A stretch of 64,000 nt of DNA from Blakeslea trispora. Lineage: Eukaryota > Mucoromycota > Mucoromycetes > Mucorales > Choanephoraceae. A program made the translations under genes and the position numbers. The stretch is taken from the NCBI GenBank assembly GCA_025331445.1, contig JAIWNE010000002.1, positions 186,001 through 250,000 of the forward strand, written 5' to 3'. Numbering within the stretch: position 1 is the first letter of the stretch; the number at the start of each line of letters is the position of its first letter. Below the pieces are notes generated by a model that saw nothing but the letters and a program-made list of their open reading frames with translations, had not been told where the DNA came from and ran no database searches. This document shows positions 50,677 to 63,675 of the stretch, one piece after another.

Positions 50677-50811
50677 AGATAATGTTAGGATGGCTTGTGA
50701 GAGTGTGTGTATGAAAAGAAAAAAAAAAGGACGTACAATAAAAAGAGGTTGCACCATTTGGCAATGACAATTTCTTGTCTTGTCCTCTTTTTTCATTCGT
50801 TAAATTTTTCA
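50677..50811. promoter_or_regulatory. 135-bp bidirectional promoter region
   Basis: The whole space between the OGG1 start codon (minus) and the FHA-kinase start codon (plus). Any promoter elements must serve both genes or lie within their coding parts. It holds an A9/T-rich core (50717-50728) and a TTGGCAATGACAA segment. No known site was assigned with confidence. Confidence 0.6.
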
Positions 50812-53095
50812 ATGAAGTTTTCCTGCAAACTGTCAAGGTCGAAATCTACATCGGAACTTCGAGGCTCGCAAAAAATATGTGAACGAGCGAAAGAGAACTC
50901 TGAGAGACAAGGCAAGAGACAAGCAATAGGAGTCGCGTACTCTCCCCTTGCTGGTTTCTCTCCAGAGGCCAAGCGTCGTTTGGCACAACCTGCCAAAAGC
51001 TCTACTATGATAACAAGAAGAAAAGACGGGTTTTGCGACCTCATTGAAACTAAAAATGCCTGGGGCTACCTTGTTCAAGGCAATGGACATGTCTTTGTGT
51101 TCGATAGACAACTAAATAACCGTAAACATAACGAGCCTGCAGGATATGTTATTGGGTCTGGCAATGACTGTGACATTATGTAGGTTTACTTTCTATTTGT
51201 TTTCCTTGTAATATTTATTTTGTTATTTTATAGTATCCATCACAAAGTTGCTGAGAAAAAACATGCCTTTATCTTCTGTGTAAGGAAAACAAATAGAATG
51301 CCTTCCTTTTTTTTTTTTCTAATCTATCAAAACTTAGGAAACGCGATTTCAAGACAATAAGTATTCTATGCCTGTTTATATTTGTAATCAGAGGTATAAT
51401 GGGTGCAGTCTCTTTATTTTTACCCACTCAAACCTTAAACTCGTTTGTTTGTAGTGCAAATGGAATCTGGATCAATGGCAAAAAAATGATCAATCAAATT
51501 CAAAAAATCAAGACAAACGATCAAATCTTCTTCCTCGACCCAACCATATATAAAACAAAAGGTTGCAGCAAGTTGAAAAAAGATTATGAGGCATAAAGAA
51601 GACTAATTTCTTGTTTCGTAGAAAACGTTTCATATTTGTTTGTGGAACCCAAGCAGCCTATTTCCACTGCTAAATCAATTGACAGGTTGTATCAATCAAC
51701 ACATGAGTCATTGGGCGAAGGAAATTATGGAAAGGTCTACATAGCTAAATGCAGAGAGACAGGAAATCGTGTAGCTGTAAAGGTTGTACCTCGACACTCG
51801 TTCAAAGACTCACCACAATGGCAAATTGCATCACTTCGCGAGGTCAGTGTATGCATGTTGTTTCCTGCCCATGTAAGACTCCCCCTTGTTTGTTTACATT
51901 TTTTTTTGGCTTGAGAACAAAAACAAAAACTCACTATGATGACATATTTAGCCTTGCATAGTACAAATTAGTAGAATGTTTGTGAAGAATGAGGACATGT
52001 ACATTGTGATGGAGTAGTAAGTCTCATAAAAAGAAAAAGTATGAGTGATCGTTAACACTTTGGTTCTGCAGTGGTCCACATGGTGATCTGTTTGAAATGA
52101 TTGTTGATGGCGACTATCAATACAAAGAGCATGAAGTTCGCATCCTATTCGATCAAATTGCCCATGCAGTAGCTGTAAGTGTATTCTTTGTATTTTCAAT
52201 CTATCTTTGAACACAAACTGATTGATATGTACAGTGTCTTCATGAAAACAATATTGTTCATCGCGATATCAAACTTGAAAACGTAATTGTCACAGACAAG
52301 GTAAAATTACGAGTAAAACTTTGCGATTTCGGGTTCTCGACTATTACTCGACCAGGCAGGGACTTGCTTACAGGCTGTGGTACTAGCTTCTACGGTAAGG
52401 TTGATCACACATAAACATAAAAAAGTTTATTTCTCTAAAAGGAAACTCGATTTAGCTGCACCTGAAATCAAAAGAAGAAAACCATACGATAAGTCAGTGG
52501 ACATTTGGAGTCTGGGCATGCTGTTATATGTTGCTTTAACTTCATCTCATCCCTATGCATCGCGTAAGCTATATGTTTGAAGAAAAACAATGTTGCTTGC
52601 CTATACTCATCACCATGATTTCTTTCATTTCTATTCAATAGCAGGAAATGGAGGAGATTGTGATTACATCCCTGAACATACAAGTAGTAACGCAAAATAC
52701 CGTACTGATAGTCCTAGGTGGAAAAGCTTAAGTAGTGATGGTAAGCGATCTATGCCTAATTGACCAGAATTAGTTCAGCTTATACATTGCTTTATATAGC
52801 TAAAGACTTGGTGAGTAAGATGCTTCAAGTAAAACCTGATTCCAGAATCAACATTGACCAAGTACTTGTAAGTTATCTTTTTGTCTTCAATCCCTTGTCA
52901 TACTTAAACTTTTCTTTTTTCTTAAAAACAGGATCATCCTTGGCTTCAAAATATTGATGTAAGCTTTTCTTTATTCAATTGATCAACTCTTTCTTTTTAC
53001 TCACTTTTTCTTTATACTAGAATCTGGAATCCATGAAAGCAGGTGTTGAGCGCAACCCACAATTGATCGAATACCTTGAAGCAAAGAAAATTTGA
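50812..53095 (+). CDS. FHA-domain Ser/Thr kinase, Chk2/Rad53/Dun1-like
   Basis: Thirteen exons: 50812-51179, 51234-51279, 51338-51360, 51455-51561, 51622-51872, 51952-52016, 52072-52174, 52235-52394, 52456-52563, 52642-52740, 52800-52867, 52932-52958, 53021-53095; 1500 nt, 499 aa. An FHA phosphothreonine-binding domain (about residues 80-185; GYVIGSGNDCDI, then HHKVAEKKHAFIF and NGIWINGKK) precedes a kinase domain (LGEGNYGKVY, VAVKVV, HRDIKLEN, DFGFS, APEIKRR, VDIWSLGM, DHPWLQ). Kinases of this layout act in DNA-damage and replication checkpoints. The glycine loop and catalytic residues are complete. The second FHA of Rad53 is absent. Exon 3 is 23 nt. The exon 10 acceptor is a tandem NAGNAG. 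Confidence 0.88.
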
Positions 53096-54345
53096 TTGTT
53101 TTCTCTATATACCATCTATTTATTCACATGCATACAGCAAAGTATCATGAAAAAAATAAGCCAATTCATAAATAAATAACACAAAGAAGCAGTAGCTCTT
53201 TGCTGAATTACACAAGTGTAACCGTTTACAGAAATAGACCATCTTGAGGTTAGAAAACTCCCCCCCCCTCTTTAATTTGATTGTGCTGACAATTGAGTGT
53301 TGTAAATTTAAAGAGACTATCCAGCTGCTTTGGCTAATTTGTACCATTATCTTGTGCAAAGCAATTCCTTCGCCCACCTATCCTAAAGTCGAATAATTAA
53401 CGAGAAGACTAAAATCTTCTCATAGCTTTTATTTTGTATCTAAGAAGACAGGCTTAAGGTAGTAGGGGGCGAGCCAAGAGGAATATAAGGCTATAAAGTA
53501 CAGTATTTAAATGAGTTAAACTAAAAGATATACCAGTTTCTTTAAACTTTACATAAAAAGTAGACGTAAAATTTTGCTTGAAATATAAGCTACTTGTGAG
53601 AGAGTAATAAATAGATGATAGAGTCTTTTTTTTTTCTTTTTGTATGACCATCTATTTGTCTTTTAAGCTACATACCATTAAAATGAGCCTCTTGATTCTA
53701 CGCAAAGAGACAGTAGCAAGTTTTCCCACTTATTGGATACATCAAAAATACTGACTGTAAACTCATCGATATCAGTATGTAAATTATAGTATGCACCGAC
53801 TTTTCTTCTTGTGGCAGATTACTGCTTGTATGTCGGAGGTTCATTTCCAGGTGAAAAACCAATAGTTGCATGAAAGAAAATATCAACTCAAAAGTGAGCG
53901 GAGTTGCTCCTTCCTTAAGCCCTCAGGAATTGAGTAGATAATCATAAATCAAAAGAAAATCCAATGCGCTAAGACTGATTTGAATAGCTGCTTAATACTC
54001 ATTCAGTTGCATCTGCTCTCATTCATGGAACCTCACTCTACCCTGTATCAATTTTTCCTGCTTATTTGAGGGGAATGTCTTGATTTCGAGCATTTGTACT
54101 GCTGATCTTCTCTCCTTGCTTGCTTTAATTTATCTGTTGACAAATTCAAGATGGACTTGCTTATTGAGTCATTCAAATTGAGCTGTTTATTGTGCCTTTT
54201 TTTTTAATATCAAGGTTAACCAGTCGGTTTGGTTTCTTCTTTCAGGCATTATTTTATACTCCGTTTCCTTTTTTTAAAATGTATCTCTGACAGTCTTTCT
54301 TTTTCTCTCCTTCCTTATTTTTTTCTCCTTTTTTCAATTTACAGC
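53096..54345. other. intergenic, no gene recognised
   Basis: Contains short AT-rich frames only. The last 150 bases are pyrimidine-rich and end in TTTACAG just before the first Met of the lipase gene, which could be either a leader or the acceptor of an unseen 5' intron. Confidence 0.45.
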
Positions 54346-55950
54346 ATGTTGGAGGACCATATAACTAAAGAGGAGGTTTATTCTGGTACTCAATAGCTGT
54401 ATTGAATAGAGCAGTGTTTAATAGACTGACTCTATTTCTTCTTTTTGATTTGTCTGCACAACGAATTAAAGACCACTTGGTCTTTTTTGTTCATGGTATG
54501 GGACAGCAGTACGAAAAATACGGAAATATGAAACATCATGGTAACAAAAACGGCTATAGACTTGACAAACCCATACAAACTAACACTGCACAGTCTCTAC
54601 TATGCAAAAGAATACAACAGAGATACTTTCCAGTCGTTACCCTAACACAAAAATAAGAGTGAAATATACCCCTATAGGTAATAGAACTAAAACACAGAAG
54701 GCAGATCCATTGATACATTTATATCAGAGTGGCATAGTGAAGTACATAAAATGGTAGACGATAAAATGAATCGATCCACATTAAGTACAGTGCCTAAAGT
54801 GAGATTGACCACAAATGAATGGCTTATGGACTGTCTCTATTGTAAGCCCAATTCTCTTACTCTCCCAGCCATGAGCTTCTTGTTAATCAAACTTTAGATT
54901 TCTCAAAGCCTCACGGACAATATATAATTGACTCTGTTTGCAATCAATGCAATTCTGCTTATTTGCAGCACAAGCTGGAACATCCAGATTTTAAGGGCGA
55001 TGTACATTTTATTGGCTTCTCTCTTGGTGGTATCATTGCTTATGACATTGCATCTATGCAATGGCTTCAAGAAGATGGACTCCCACCATGGAATGAGTCG
55101 TCCAACAAAGAAATCATTTGCAAAACACCTGATATACAAGTACCTTTACTTGATTTTAAAATACGATCCGTTTTTACTTGTGGTAGCCCAATAGGTAAGA
55201 AATAATAAAAATGAAAGGACAAATTGGCTGTAACCATCGCTTTTTTTTTTTAATAGCTGCAGGATTAGTGTGTCGAGGATTAGATTATGTTCATTACAGA
55301 CCCCCTTTTAGAACAAAGATATACAATATATTTCATCCATTTGATCCATTAGGTTACCGCCTGGAGCCAATGATCAACTCAGAGTACGAAACAATTGAGC
55401 CTGTACAGATACACAAGATGAAACATTATTCTTCTTCTTTACCTAAAATCCCCAACTTGGGCATACGCTCTTCGATAGCAGGAGCTAAACCTTTGCTTCA
55501 GTCGTTTTGGCAATACGTTTCATCTACAGTCATCAGAAACGAAATAGACTCAACAACGCCATCAAAGAAGGAGTTAAATGATGTCATGTTGTCAAAAAAG
55601 AGAACAAATGAACAAGTTGAGCAGCATTGCGAGAAGAAACGTAAGCTTTTCTCAAATCTATCTCAGGAACAAGCAAGTATCAGCACTCGTTCTTCAAGCA
55701 AAGACAATGTTGAGTTGTACATTGAAGGACAAGATGGTTGTCTGTATCCTAGGACGGATTATGTGTTGTCAGAAAACATCATTGATGCTTATGCTTCAGA
55801 ATGGATTGTAGCACTCAAAAGCCATTTTAGATATTGGGCTAATCGGTATGTCAACCTCCTCTTATTTCAATAGCTCTAATTTCCTTTACTTTTCTTTTTC
55901 TTAGTGATCTCACACTGCACATCATCAAAGTATTTTTGAACGAATCCTAA
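54346..55950 (+). CDS. DDHD-domain phospholipase (phosphatidic-acid-preferring PLA1 family)
   Basis: Exons 54346-54385, 54472-54540, 54594-54677, 54728-54841, 54898-55194, 55257-55845, 55905-55950; 1239 nt, 412 aa, all phases consistent. The lipase core starts at DHLVFFVHGMGQQ. Then follow IEWHSEVHKMVDD, VPKVRLTTNEWLMDCLYY, HGQYIIDSVCNQ and the nucleophile elbow GFSLGG (Ser about residue 136). The DDHD part has FTCGSPI, then YRPPFRTKIYNIFHPFDPLGYRLEP, RTDYVL and HFRYWANRDL. Enzymes of this family (yeast YOR022C, mammalian DDHD1/2) cleave phosphatidic acid and related lipids at internal membranes. The several hundred residues that usually precede the lipase core are missing, so unseen 5' exons or a truncated gene are possible. 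Confidence 0.85.
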
Positions 55951-57005
55951 ATCTTGATAGATAGAATGCACACACATACATAAATAGCATTTGTTTGTTG
56001 CATACACTCATTCTATGTTCCTACAAAAGTTCTCAAAGCTGCACAATAAAGTTCAATTGTGACAGAGATTTTCATCCTTTCAATGTCTAACAGCATTGCT
56101 CCTGAATCATTTTCGGAGATTTAAAGCATTTATTTCATGGTAGATGATAAGCTATCACTTAATGTAAAGTGTAGCTTACGTCAATACATCTATGTCGCGC
56201 CTAATGAATGATTAGGCTATCTGCGGATGACTTTCTTTGTGTGTTTGTGTATCCTTATTAGTTTCTAAATAGTGTATTGAAAGTGCCTATTTCGAAATGT
56301 TAAATGAGTTTTATATGAAGTAGTCTATCAATAAAAGATTCAAGATGTTTAGCAAAAGTGCATCAATCAAGTAACACTCTTGTTGGACATATGAGTTCAT
56401 CAAACAGAAAAAGGTAATTAATTTTACCATATTATGGTCAGCCTTCTAATTGGTTCTCAAGTTAAGGGTCGCCGAACTGGGAAGTTGCTGAATTTGTAAC
56501 ACCTTGACCTGAGAAACACACCAAGATGATGGTTTGCCTCTCATTTATTTTCCCGTATTTCTTTATATCTATTTATTCCAATTCCAATTTATGCCGCTTG
56601 TCTGTTCTTCTATTATCCTTGTCTGTGGTTGCTAGTTGCAAGTTTTCATAACAAAAAAAAAAGATATGAAAGACCGATTATCTGTGCTTAAATAAATGTT
56701 ATCCGAACAATCTCCACTTATAAACATTGCAAAGACCTTGAACTTTACAACAATTTCAAGTCATTGACAGCTAATGCACAAAGCATGTCCACCCCTTTGG
56801 CTTCAACTGTAGCTTAGTAACCAGATACCGAACTACTAATCAAGGTACAGGCAAAATGATATTGGTTTTAAAGTACAATATGATTTATTTTAAAAGAAAG
56901 AAAAAAGAGGTTATATGACTTCTCTTATAGAGAAAAAAATTAATAAAGAAAAAACTATACAACATATGTTACAATAGATAATTTTTTTCAAGCGTGTGTT
57001 TTTTT
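55951..57005. other. intergenic between convergent genes, no gene recognised
   Basis: AT-rich, no coding signal, no repeat noticed. Confidence 0.5.
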
Positions 57006-58497
57006 TTACTGTCTAGCAGCAATCATGGCAATGATAGCAGCACCAAGACCAGAACCATCTCTAGCAAGATCAAAAGTGACCTTGGAACGAGCCTGCTCAC
57101 CAATGATTTCACTTAAAGCTTGTCCCATGTTCTTTTCAAAGTTGGGGTAGAATTCGTAAAGGGAACCATCGATAGCAATGATGGCCTCTTCGTTAACCTT
57201 GTTGAGATGTCTCATCACACCAGCAATATGACAGGCAGCAATACGAGCAGCACGAAGACCAACAGCATTACAGAGACGCTTGACAATTTGACGATCTGTG
57301 AGAGTGGTAGAGGGAATGTTCAAGACAGATTCCAAGATGTGAGCAGTGTCGCTTAATTCAGGTGTTTCATCGACTTCAATAGTAGACATATAAGCAGTCT
57401 CAAAGCTCCAGTTCTTATTTAATTCTCTTGAAGACTTGCCATCGAACAAGTAGAGTTGATCAACCAAGTCAAGGATGGCATTACGTGTAATTTCACCAAG
57501 ATACATACCAGCTACCATCTTTCGTGGAGTTGCTGGTGAACATTGACTGATTCACGATCCATCTTGTTATCATAGACAGTCAAAGGCAAAACGCGACGTT
57601 CGATATCAAAAGCACCACATTCCATGTTAATGACCATCTCTAATGACTTGTCACCAGTCCACTTCTTCACCTTGCTCATATCCTCATAGTATGAGGCGTT
57701 GAAACCGGTACCCAAAATGACACCCATGGTTGTGTTGGGGTGCTTGTAAGCATAAGCCATCAATGTACCTACAGTATCGTTGACAATCTAGACGCGAATT
57801 CTATTAGAGATTGATCCGATTAAAAGATAAAACAAAACGTATGTACTTACAGCAGCAATGTTGACATTGAGGTTCTTGCGACGGAAAGAGTCTTGGAGAA
57901 GGATAGTGACATCCTTACCAACAGCTCCAGAACAGTTGAAACCCTTTGTCCATTGCTTCAGAACACCACGGTTGATAGAGGTTTGAAGGACAGGGAAAGA
58001 GAAAGTGTAACCCAATTGAATAGGGCCATGGGTGCTGCCAGTGTTATGTTCAGTCAAGAAACTGTCAACACAGTCAGCAATGAAATCACAGAGATGACGC
58101 ATAGGACCAGTCTTTAATTCTTCAGAAATGACATATTTCTGTTGAACAATCGTGTGTTGACCACCACCCAACAAGGTGACTTGACAAACACGTAAGTTGG
58201 TACCACCCAAATCGAGGGCCATGAAAGTACCCTTTTCATCACCAGTACAACGACCAGCAACAAAAGAAGGAATCATAGCAACTAAAAAAAAAATAATGAC
58301 CCGTGATAAATAAACAGTGGTTTAGTTCTATCTTATTTTACTTTACTTGTGGCGCCAGGATGATCTAAACCCTTTTCCATTTCAATCACGAATTGATCAG
58401 TGATGGTCTTTAAACAGTCAGTAGAAACCTCGAAGCGATTCATGACAGTTTGAGCAGCTTGGGCTTGAACTTCAGCGTAGTTTGAGACAGGAGCCAT
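57006..58497 (-). CDS. hxk: hexokinase, apparent 1-nt frameshift
   Basis: Exons 58497-58347, 58281-57851 and 57787-57006. Hexokinase phosphorylates glucose, the entry step of glycolysis. Seen in order: IPSFVAGR, the phosphate-1 loop LDLGGTNLRVC, the sugar-binding SFPVLQTSINRG, KGFNCSGAVGKDV, IVNDTVGTL with the catalytic Asp, GVILGTGFNASYYE, then MYLGEITRN and the C-terminal DGSGLGAAIIA adenosine-site block. Around 57521-57524 the frame breaks: the first part runs into a TAG, and the second resumes after a loss of one A in a short A run (between QQLHE and MVAGMYLGE). Correcting it would give about 454 aa, a normal length. Codons are strongly biased, as in an expressed gene, so sequence error is as likely as real inactivation. 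Confidence 0.9.
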
Positions 58498-60747
58498 AGT
58501 ATTTAAAATAAAGAGTGTGTTTGAGAAAAGTAAAAAAAAAAAAAAAAAATGAGAAAAAGAAAATTGTTAATTCGATTTTGTTATTTAAACCCAAAAAAAA
58601 GGTGACTTTTTGAGACAACATTCCCGGTGATCTAAATTTGATTTTTTTTTTTTGCAAAACGCGGGTAAATCTGAAAATGGGAAGTTTTCATCCAAGGTTT
58701 TCCCCCCTTTTTTTTTCACTTGGAAAACGAAAATTGAACAATTTTGATCATTCTCGAGACAAAAAGAAAAGACAGGTAAGAAATCAGAAAAGCAGAGAGA
58801 AAGTAACAGGCTCAAGTAGTTGATTTTCTACTACGTCATCTTCAAATACTAAATTAGAATTTCTACTCCACAAAAATAAAAAAAAGTCATTACTGTTATT
58901 CGTTATTGTACATTCTGATTGGCTGAATCAAAAAAGGACAATGGACATTCTTTTAAATTGTAAATCTTAAATGCGCTTTATTTCTAGAATGGAGAATACG
59001 CTTATTCCCTTTGTTATGCTTCAAATCCTGTTTATTCTTGAGGCTGTCTGACTATGTCAACTTGACTGATCATCAGTACAAGTCACTCCACTCCTTTTTG
59101 TTTAAAAAAATGCGGATTCTCCAACACAATTTACCCGCAATCTTTCAAGACAACATAAGCTATGTGTCACGAATTGATATCAACTCAAGTGTTGAACAGT
59201 TGATAAGTCATTCCCCTTTCTTAACAAGCAAAAAAAATCGGATTTTGAAATCCAATGACCTTTCCTTTGAGTGAGGCCCCTTCTCAGTCATTTGATCATT
59301 TACACTGCTTTTTCGAATATCCATTGAATCTGTTTTTACCAGAATACTACTGTAGACATCCTCTAAAAGACAGGAATGAGAAAAGCAAAAAAAAAAAGTT
59401 ATTTCACTTGAAGAAGTTGGACTGAAAAAGTTTATCAGATCGAACCAGACAATAAAAAAGACATTTTCTTTCAAGAGTAAGCTAAGACAGATAACATGAT
59501 GATTTGGCACCCATTTCTTTCTTTGTAGCTGCAGAGAATTTCTCTCTCTCTCTGTTATTGATTTTGTCTCTCCATTGCCTATCATCTTTAGACAGTCTGG
59601 AAAGCCCTTAGAGACGTTGCATCCTTACTAAAATCTTTTGATAGAGGATGTATACTTTAGTGATTGACGCGTCTTTTTTCTTTTGCTGAGCCAGAGTAGG
59701 AAATAAAGATGTTCACCATGTACATGCTTGTCTTTGACGCCTCTATTAGTTGGCAAGTTTGTCAGATCGAATCACAGCAAGACAAAACTAAAGTCTTTTT
59801 ATTATTATTATTGTCAAACAATTCCAACTGCAAATAGCCCTTTCATTTCAACAAGAACAATTTTCTTATTCGCTTTTGCTGACAGTTGATTTTTGCCTTT
59901 GTCTTTCCATCTGTATTCTACCTCCTGTTTCATTGCGTCTTATCTTGTTTCAAGAAAGGCAGGGCTGTCATGTCTGGGGGGAGAAGATTTAGCACTTTAA
60001 GACAGTTTGTTACGGCCACTTACCCCACGACTGTTCCTGACAGACGGGCATTCAGGGTTCAAGCAGTGGAATGCGCCTTTCATTCTGTCAAGCAAGTCAG
60101 AAGGCCCTCAAAATGCTCATACAGAACGATATTACTCGAGAGCATGTCTTTCATTAACTCCTCTAATAGTGTTCCTTAAACAAAATACAGCTCATGTAAG
60201 GATTGCAGGGCGTTGCTGGCTTCGTTTCTAAGACAAAGCTTACTTCATTAGCTTGATTGTCTTGCTCAGTTTTGTTTCTTATTTGTAGTCGAACAAGCTT
60301 GCAATTGCTGGATTATTCTTGTTGGATCTCTTTGGTAGAACAGAGCGAGAGTTTTGATGGTTTGATGGTTTGTAATGTTCTTTATGAGCCCCACTCATCA
60401 AAAACCATCACCACCAAAGGTTTTAGATTGTAAAAAAGGAAACTTAACTTTTTGGAAGCTAGTCATTGGCTGAAAGCTTTGATGTTCCCCTGTGCGGTAG
60501 TTGAAAACCATTTAGCAAAGAATTATTCGTTGGGACCTTGGGATTACTAACACGTTTTGAAACAAAAGCAAAATAAAGCCAATCAGTAAATGAGAAAATT
60601 TAAACGGAATTCTATTTGAACTTGGAGAAATTAAAGATTTATAGATAAAAGCATAGGAACATAAGTAATAACATAATTAAGGGCATAGGTGAGGGTATAT
60701 AAACATAATGGAGGGCATAGAAGAGGAAAGGAAGGTTAAAAGAAGGC
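58498..60747. other. 2.2-kb intergenic stretch, no gene recognised
   Basis: Upstream of hexokinase are A/T runs typical of leaders here. An 87-codon frame (59011-59274, plus) has no motif. A stretch at 59922-59953 resembles one at 19553-19585. A TTTGATGG tandem repeat lies near 60354-60372, and GGGCATAG occurs twice (about 60683 and 60714) just beyond the transposase stop. Confidence 0.45.
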
Positions 60748-63630
60748 TTAATTGGAGAGGAAATTGGTATAGTATTTGAAATACCAGTAAATTCCAAACT
60801 TGCTTAAGTTGATTAGTTGGTAGTTGTCCAACCGAGTATGCATATCAAGTAAGCATTCGAGGCGAACTTGCCTATAGTCAATAATTTCTCTCGTAGGTAG
60901 CGCCCTGAGAACGTTTGTTAGTCTATCATTGGCAGAAGCCGGTTGTACTTGATAGACTTGCATAAAACCATCGACGTAAACGCCAACTTGGAGCAAAGAA
61001 GGATGTTGTATCTGTTTAAACAGTGCAAACAATCCGTTGCATACCTTGATATTATCATTTTGATAATCATTGTTATCAACAAAGTCTCGAGTTCCCCCAA
61101 AGAAATGTTGGTAAAAGTCTTGTGCATGTGTATCAACAAAATTTAGAACTCTTTGGCCAGTCTTGACTCTAAAGCCATCTTGAGTCAACCAAGAGCCACC
61201 ATCTACAACATGTCTCATAGCTGCTTGCTTGCCAAACTTAACAGGCAATTGTCTTGGAACTTCGGCTTTGTTTGTATGTTCAATGTGCTCCCTGATGTGC
61301 TTGTTGAACTGCTCCCCTTTTTCTGTCTCAAAGTTCAAAGCTGTGCCAAAGCGTTTGATGTCTTGCGATAAGTGAGTAAGGAAATGGGTTTTGGGCTTCA
61401 GGTGATACTTGACATGCTTGATGTGTGTGCAGTTTTGATCATAGTCATAGAGTATGGCAACCAGTTCTCTAGATACTTGGCCTACTACTTCTACATAATG
61501 GTTAAAGCCTTGTGGTACTTGCTTTACAAAAAGAAGGGAGCATAGCTTTCCGAGCTGGACAAAACAAGGAATCATGTACTTGAGATTTCCTGTTGCGTCA
61601 GGAAACTCTGCGACTAAAATCACGGGAAGTGTTTGAAGCAATACTTTGAAGTCTCTTCCCAAGAAAGACCCAACATGCTGAAGCTTTCTACTCAGCTTTC
61701 TAGAGAAGCCTTTTGAATGCTTGTAATGATCAAGAGCCGTCGTTATTTTGGTCAATTGCGCTTTAGTAGCAATGATTTTAACGAGGTCTATTATCAAGTA
61801 CTTCGACACACCTAGCAATACTGTATGAAGGATCTCAGTTGGAGTATCCTGTTGTGGATCAAAAGACTTCAGTTGTAAGAGAGCACTTGTGTTAGTGTCT
61901 TTAAATGACAAAACTTTTGCTACTGAGCTTTCTCCAGCTTTAGGAGCATCTAAGATCACACTGCTTCGATCGGAAGTACTTGCTGCTGTCACATAATGAG
62001 ATCTAACTCGCTGGCAATGATCTCCAGTGTAGTATGATCTTGTTCTTTGTCTAGCTTCAGCACCACGAGAAAGGTCGACATAGCACTTTCTACAAGGATA
62101 CTTGGTACGTAAGCCATAGAGACCACAAAGTTGAGAGTGACAGGGAGAGTCTGCTTCAATCCACAAAACGGGAGCCACAACAAGCACATCTTCATTGTCA
62201 ACTGCTGAATACATGACAACACCGTTCTCCAGCTTGACTAGGTCTTCTACAAGACAAGGAATCAACGAAACTCCACTAATACCCTCCTTCTTTTGGACAG
62301 CTCCAATAAAATGCATATTCTCTAGTGACGATCTTTCCTTGAATGTCATTGAAGCACATCGCATTGACCAGCTTTCATATGCATTGAACTGCTTGCTCTT
62401 GTTTCCACTAGTATCATCGGTGAAAAGAATAATAGGGCTTATTCTAACCTTGTAATACTTTCCAGGTTGATTAGCAGCAAGCTTTCTGAGTGGATGCATG
62501 ATGGTGAAAAGGTTCAGATGATATGTGCTGAGTTGCATCATACCATTGAAGATGTCGAGTCCAATTGCCAGATTGGCACGATCGACTTGCACTAACTGTA
62601 TCAATTGACTTGCACGCATCTTGATGCAATTTTCTTTGATGAAGGTTCTTGAATCATTTGGATAAATGATAACTTGGTAACCTTGTACAAAGAGATTGTT
62701 GCATTCAGTATGAAACGATTCGATTAGCAAGTAAATAGATCTGTTGCCTGCTTGAATTAGAGCAATATCACCAGACCAGTAGTCAAAGCCATCTACAGTA
62801 GTCATAGGCTGTTGGAAGCATGGGTTCTCTTTCCATTTCTTGCCTTGTTGTAGGGAGACTGACTGATTGGGAGTACGATCAGGGGCAGAGAAAATTCTAA
62901 CTGATTTTCTTGGGTTGGACGCCAGCAACTTCAAATGATCTGAAGGTAGATTTACACATCCTTCAACTGAGGCATTATTATCATTTTTCAAGATAACAGA
63001 CTTGCTAGGAAAAACTGGAATCTGGTTGCGAACTTGGTTCTGGTAATGCATGAGCTTGTTGAGTGTTGGCAAAACAACTCTTTCATTCTTTCTGAAAGCT
63101 TCTTCAGAAACAATCAATAGAAGCTTGAATGCATAAAGAATTTTCATCATCATTCTTTGAGATATCATGTCGTTATCTCCATCTACCAAAACATGCAATA
63201 TCATTGCCTCAATATTCTTGAAAGGAAATGCTGACTCTGCATTTTGAATTCCTTCGACATTTTGATTGAAAAGACCTTGTAATGTTTGAATACGATAGTT
63301 TACAAGCTGTTCCAAAAGTCTGTCGGTGTCTTCATTTTCTTCTTCAACTTCAGAGTCATTGAAATCCAGTTCGAAGTCATCTTCGTCTTGCTCTTCTTCA
63401 TTGGCTGCAGCACTAAGTTCTCTTTGCTCAGCAGATCTAAGATAGCTGTTGATGTATACTTCGCTCATACGATGCACAGTAGATAAATGTTGTCCAAGCA
63501 TGTACTTTGTTGCAAATATCCCATCACACAAACCACAATGATTCTCAGGCTCTGTTTCGAATTGGCTAAATACACTTCTACCAGGTTGGTTTTGAGGTAT
63601 GATACGTTGTCTTTTTTGTTGAGAGGACAT
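60748..63630 (-). mobile_element. Plavaka-like (CACTA-related) transposase, apparently intact
   Basis: One uninterrupted frame of 960 aa from the Met at 63630; 15 further hydrophobic residues upstream (from 63675) are probably not used. A C2H2-type finger lies at about residues 30-53 (CGLC, then H-x4-H), followed by an acidic stretch of Glu/Asp (about 77-95). Around residues 490-520 is EADSPCHSQLCGLYGL then YPCRKCYVD, a Cys-rich block typical of fungal Plavaka/Tnp2-type transposases. KPKTHFLTHLSQDIKRFG and FETEKGEQFN follow at about 740-780. No introns and no stops, so the copy may be recent. Terminal repeats were not located, so the limits of the element are unknown. The class name is by pattern memory. 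Confidence 0.72.
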
Positions 63631-63675
63631 TTTGAAGAGAAAATTGAATGAGGAATAAGTAAAGAAGGAATACAA

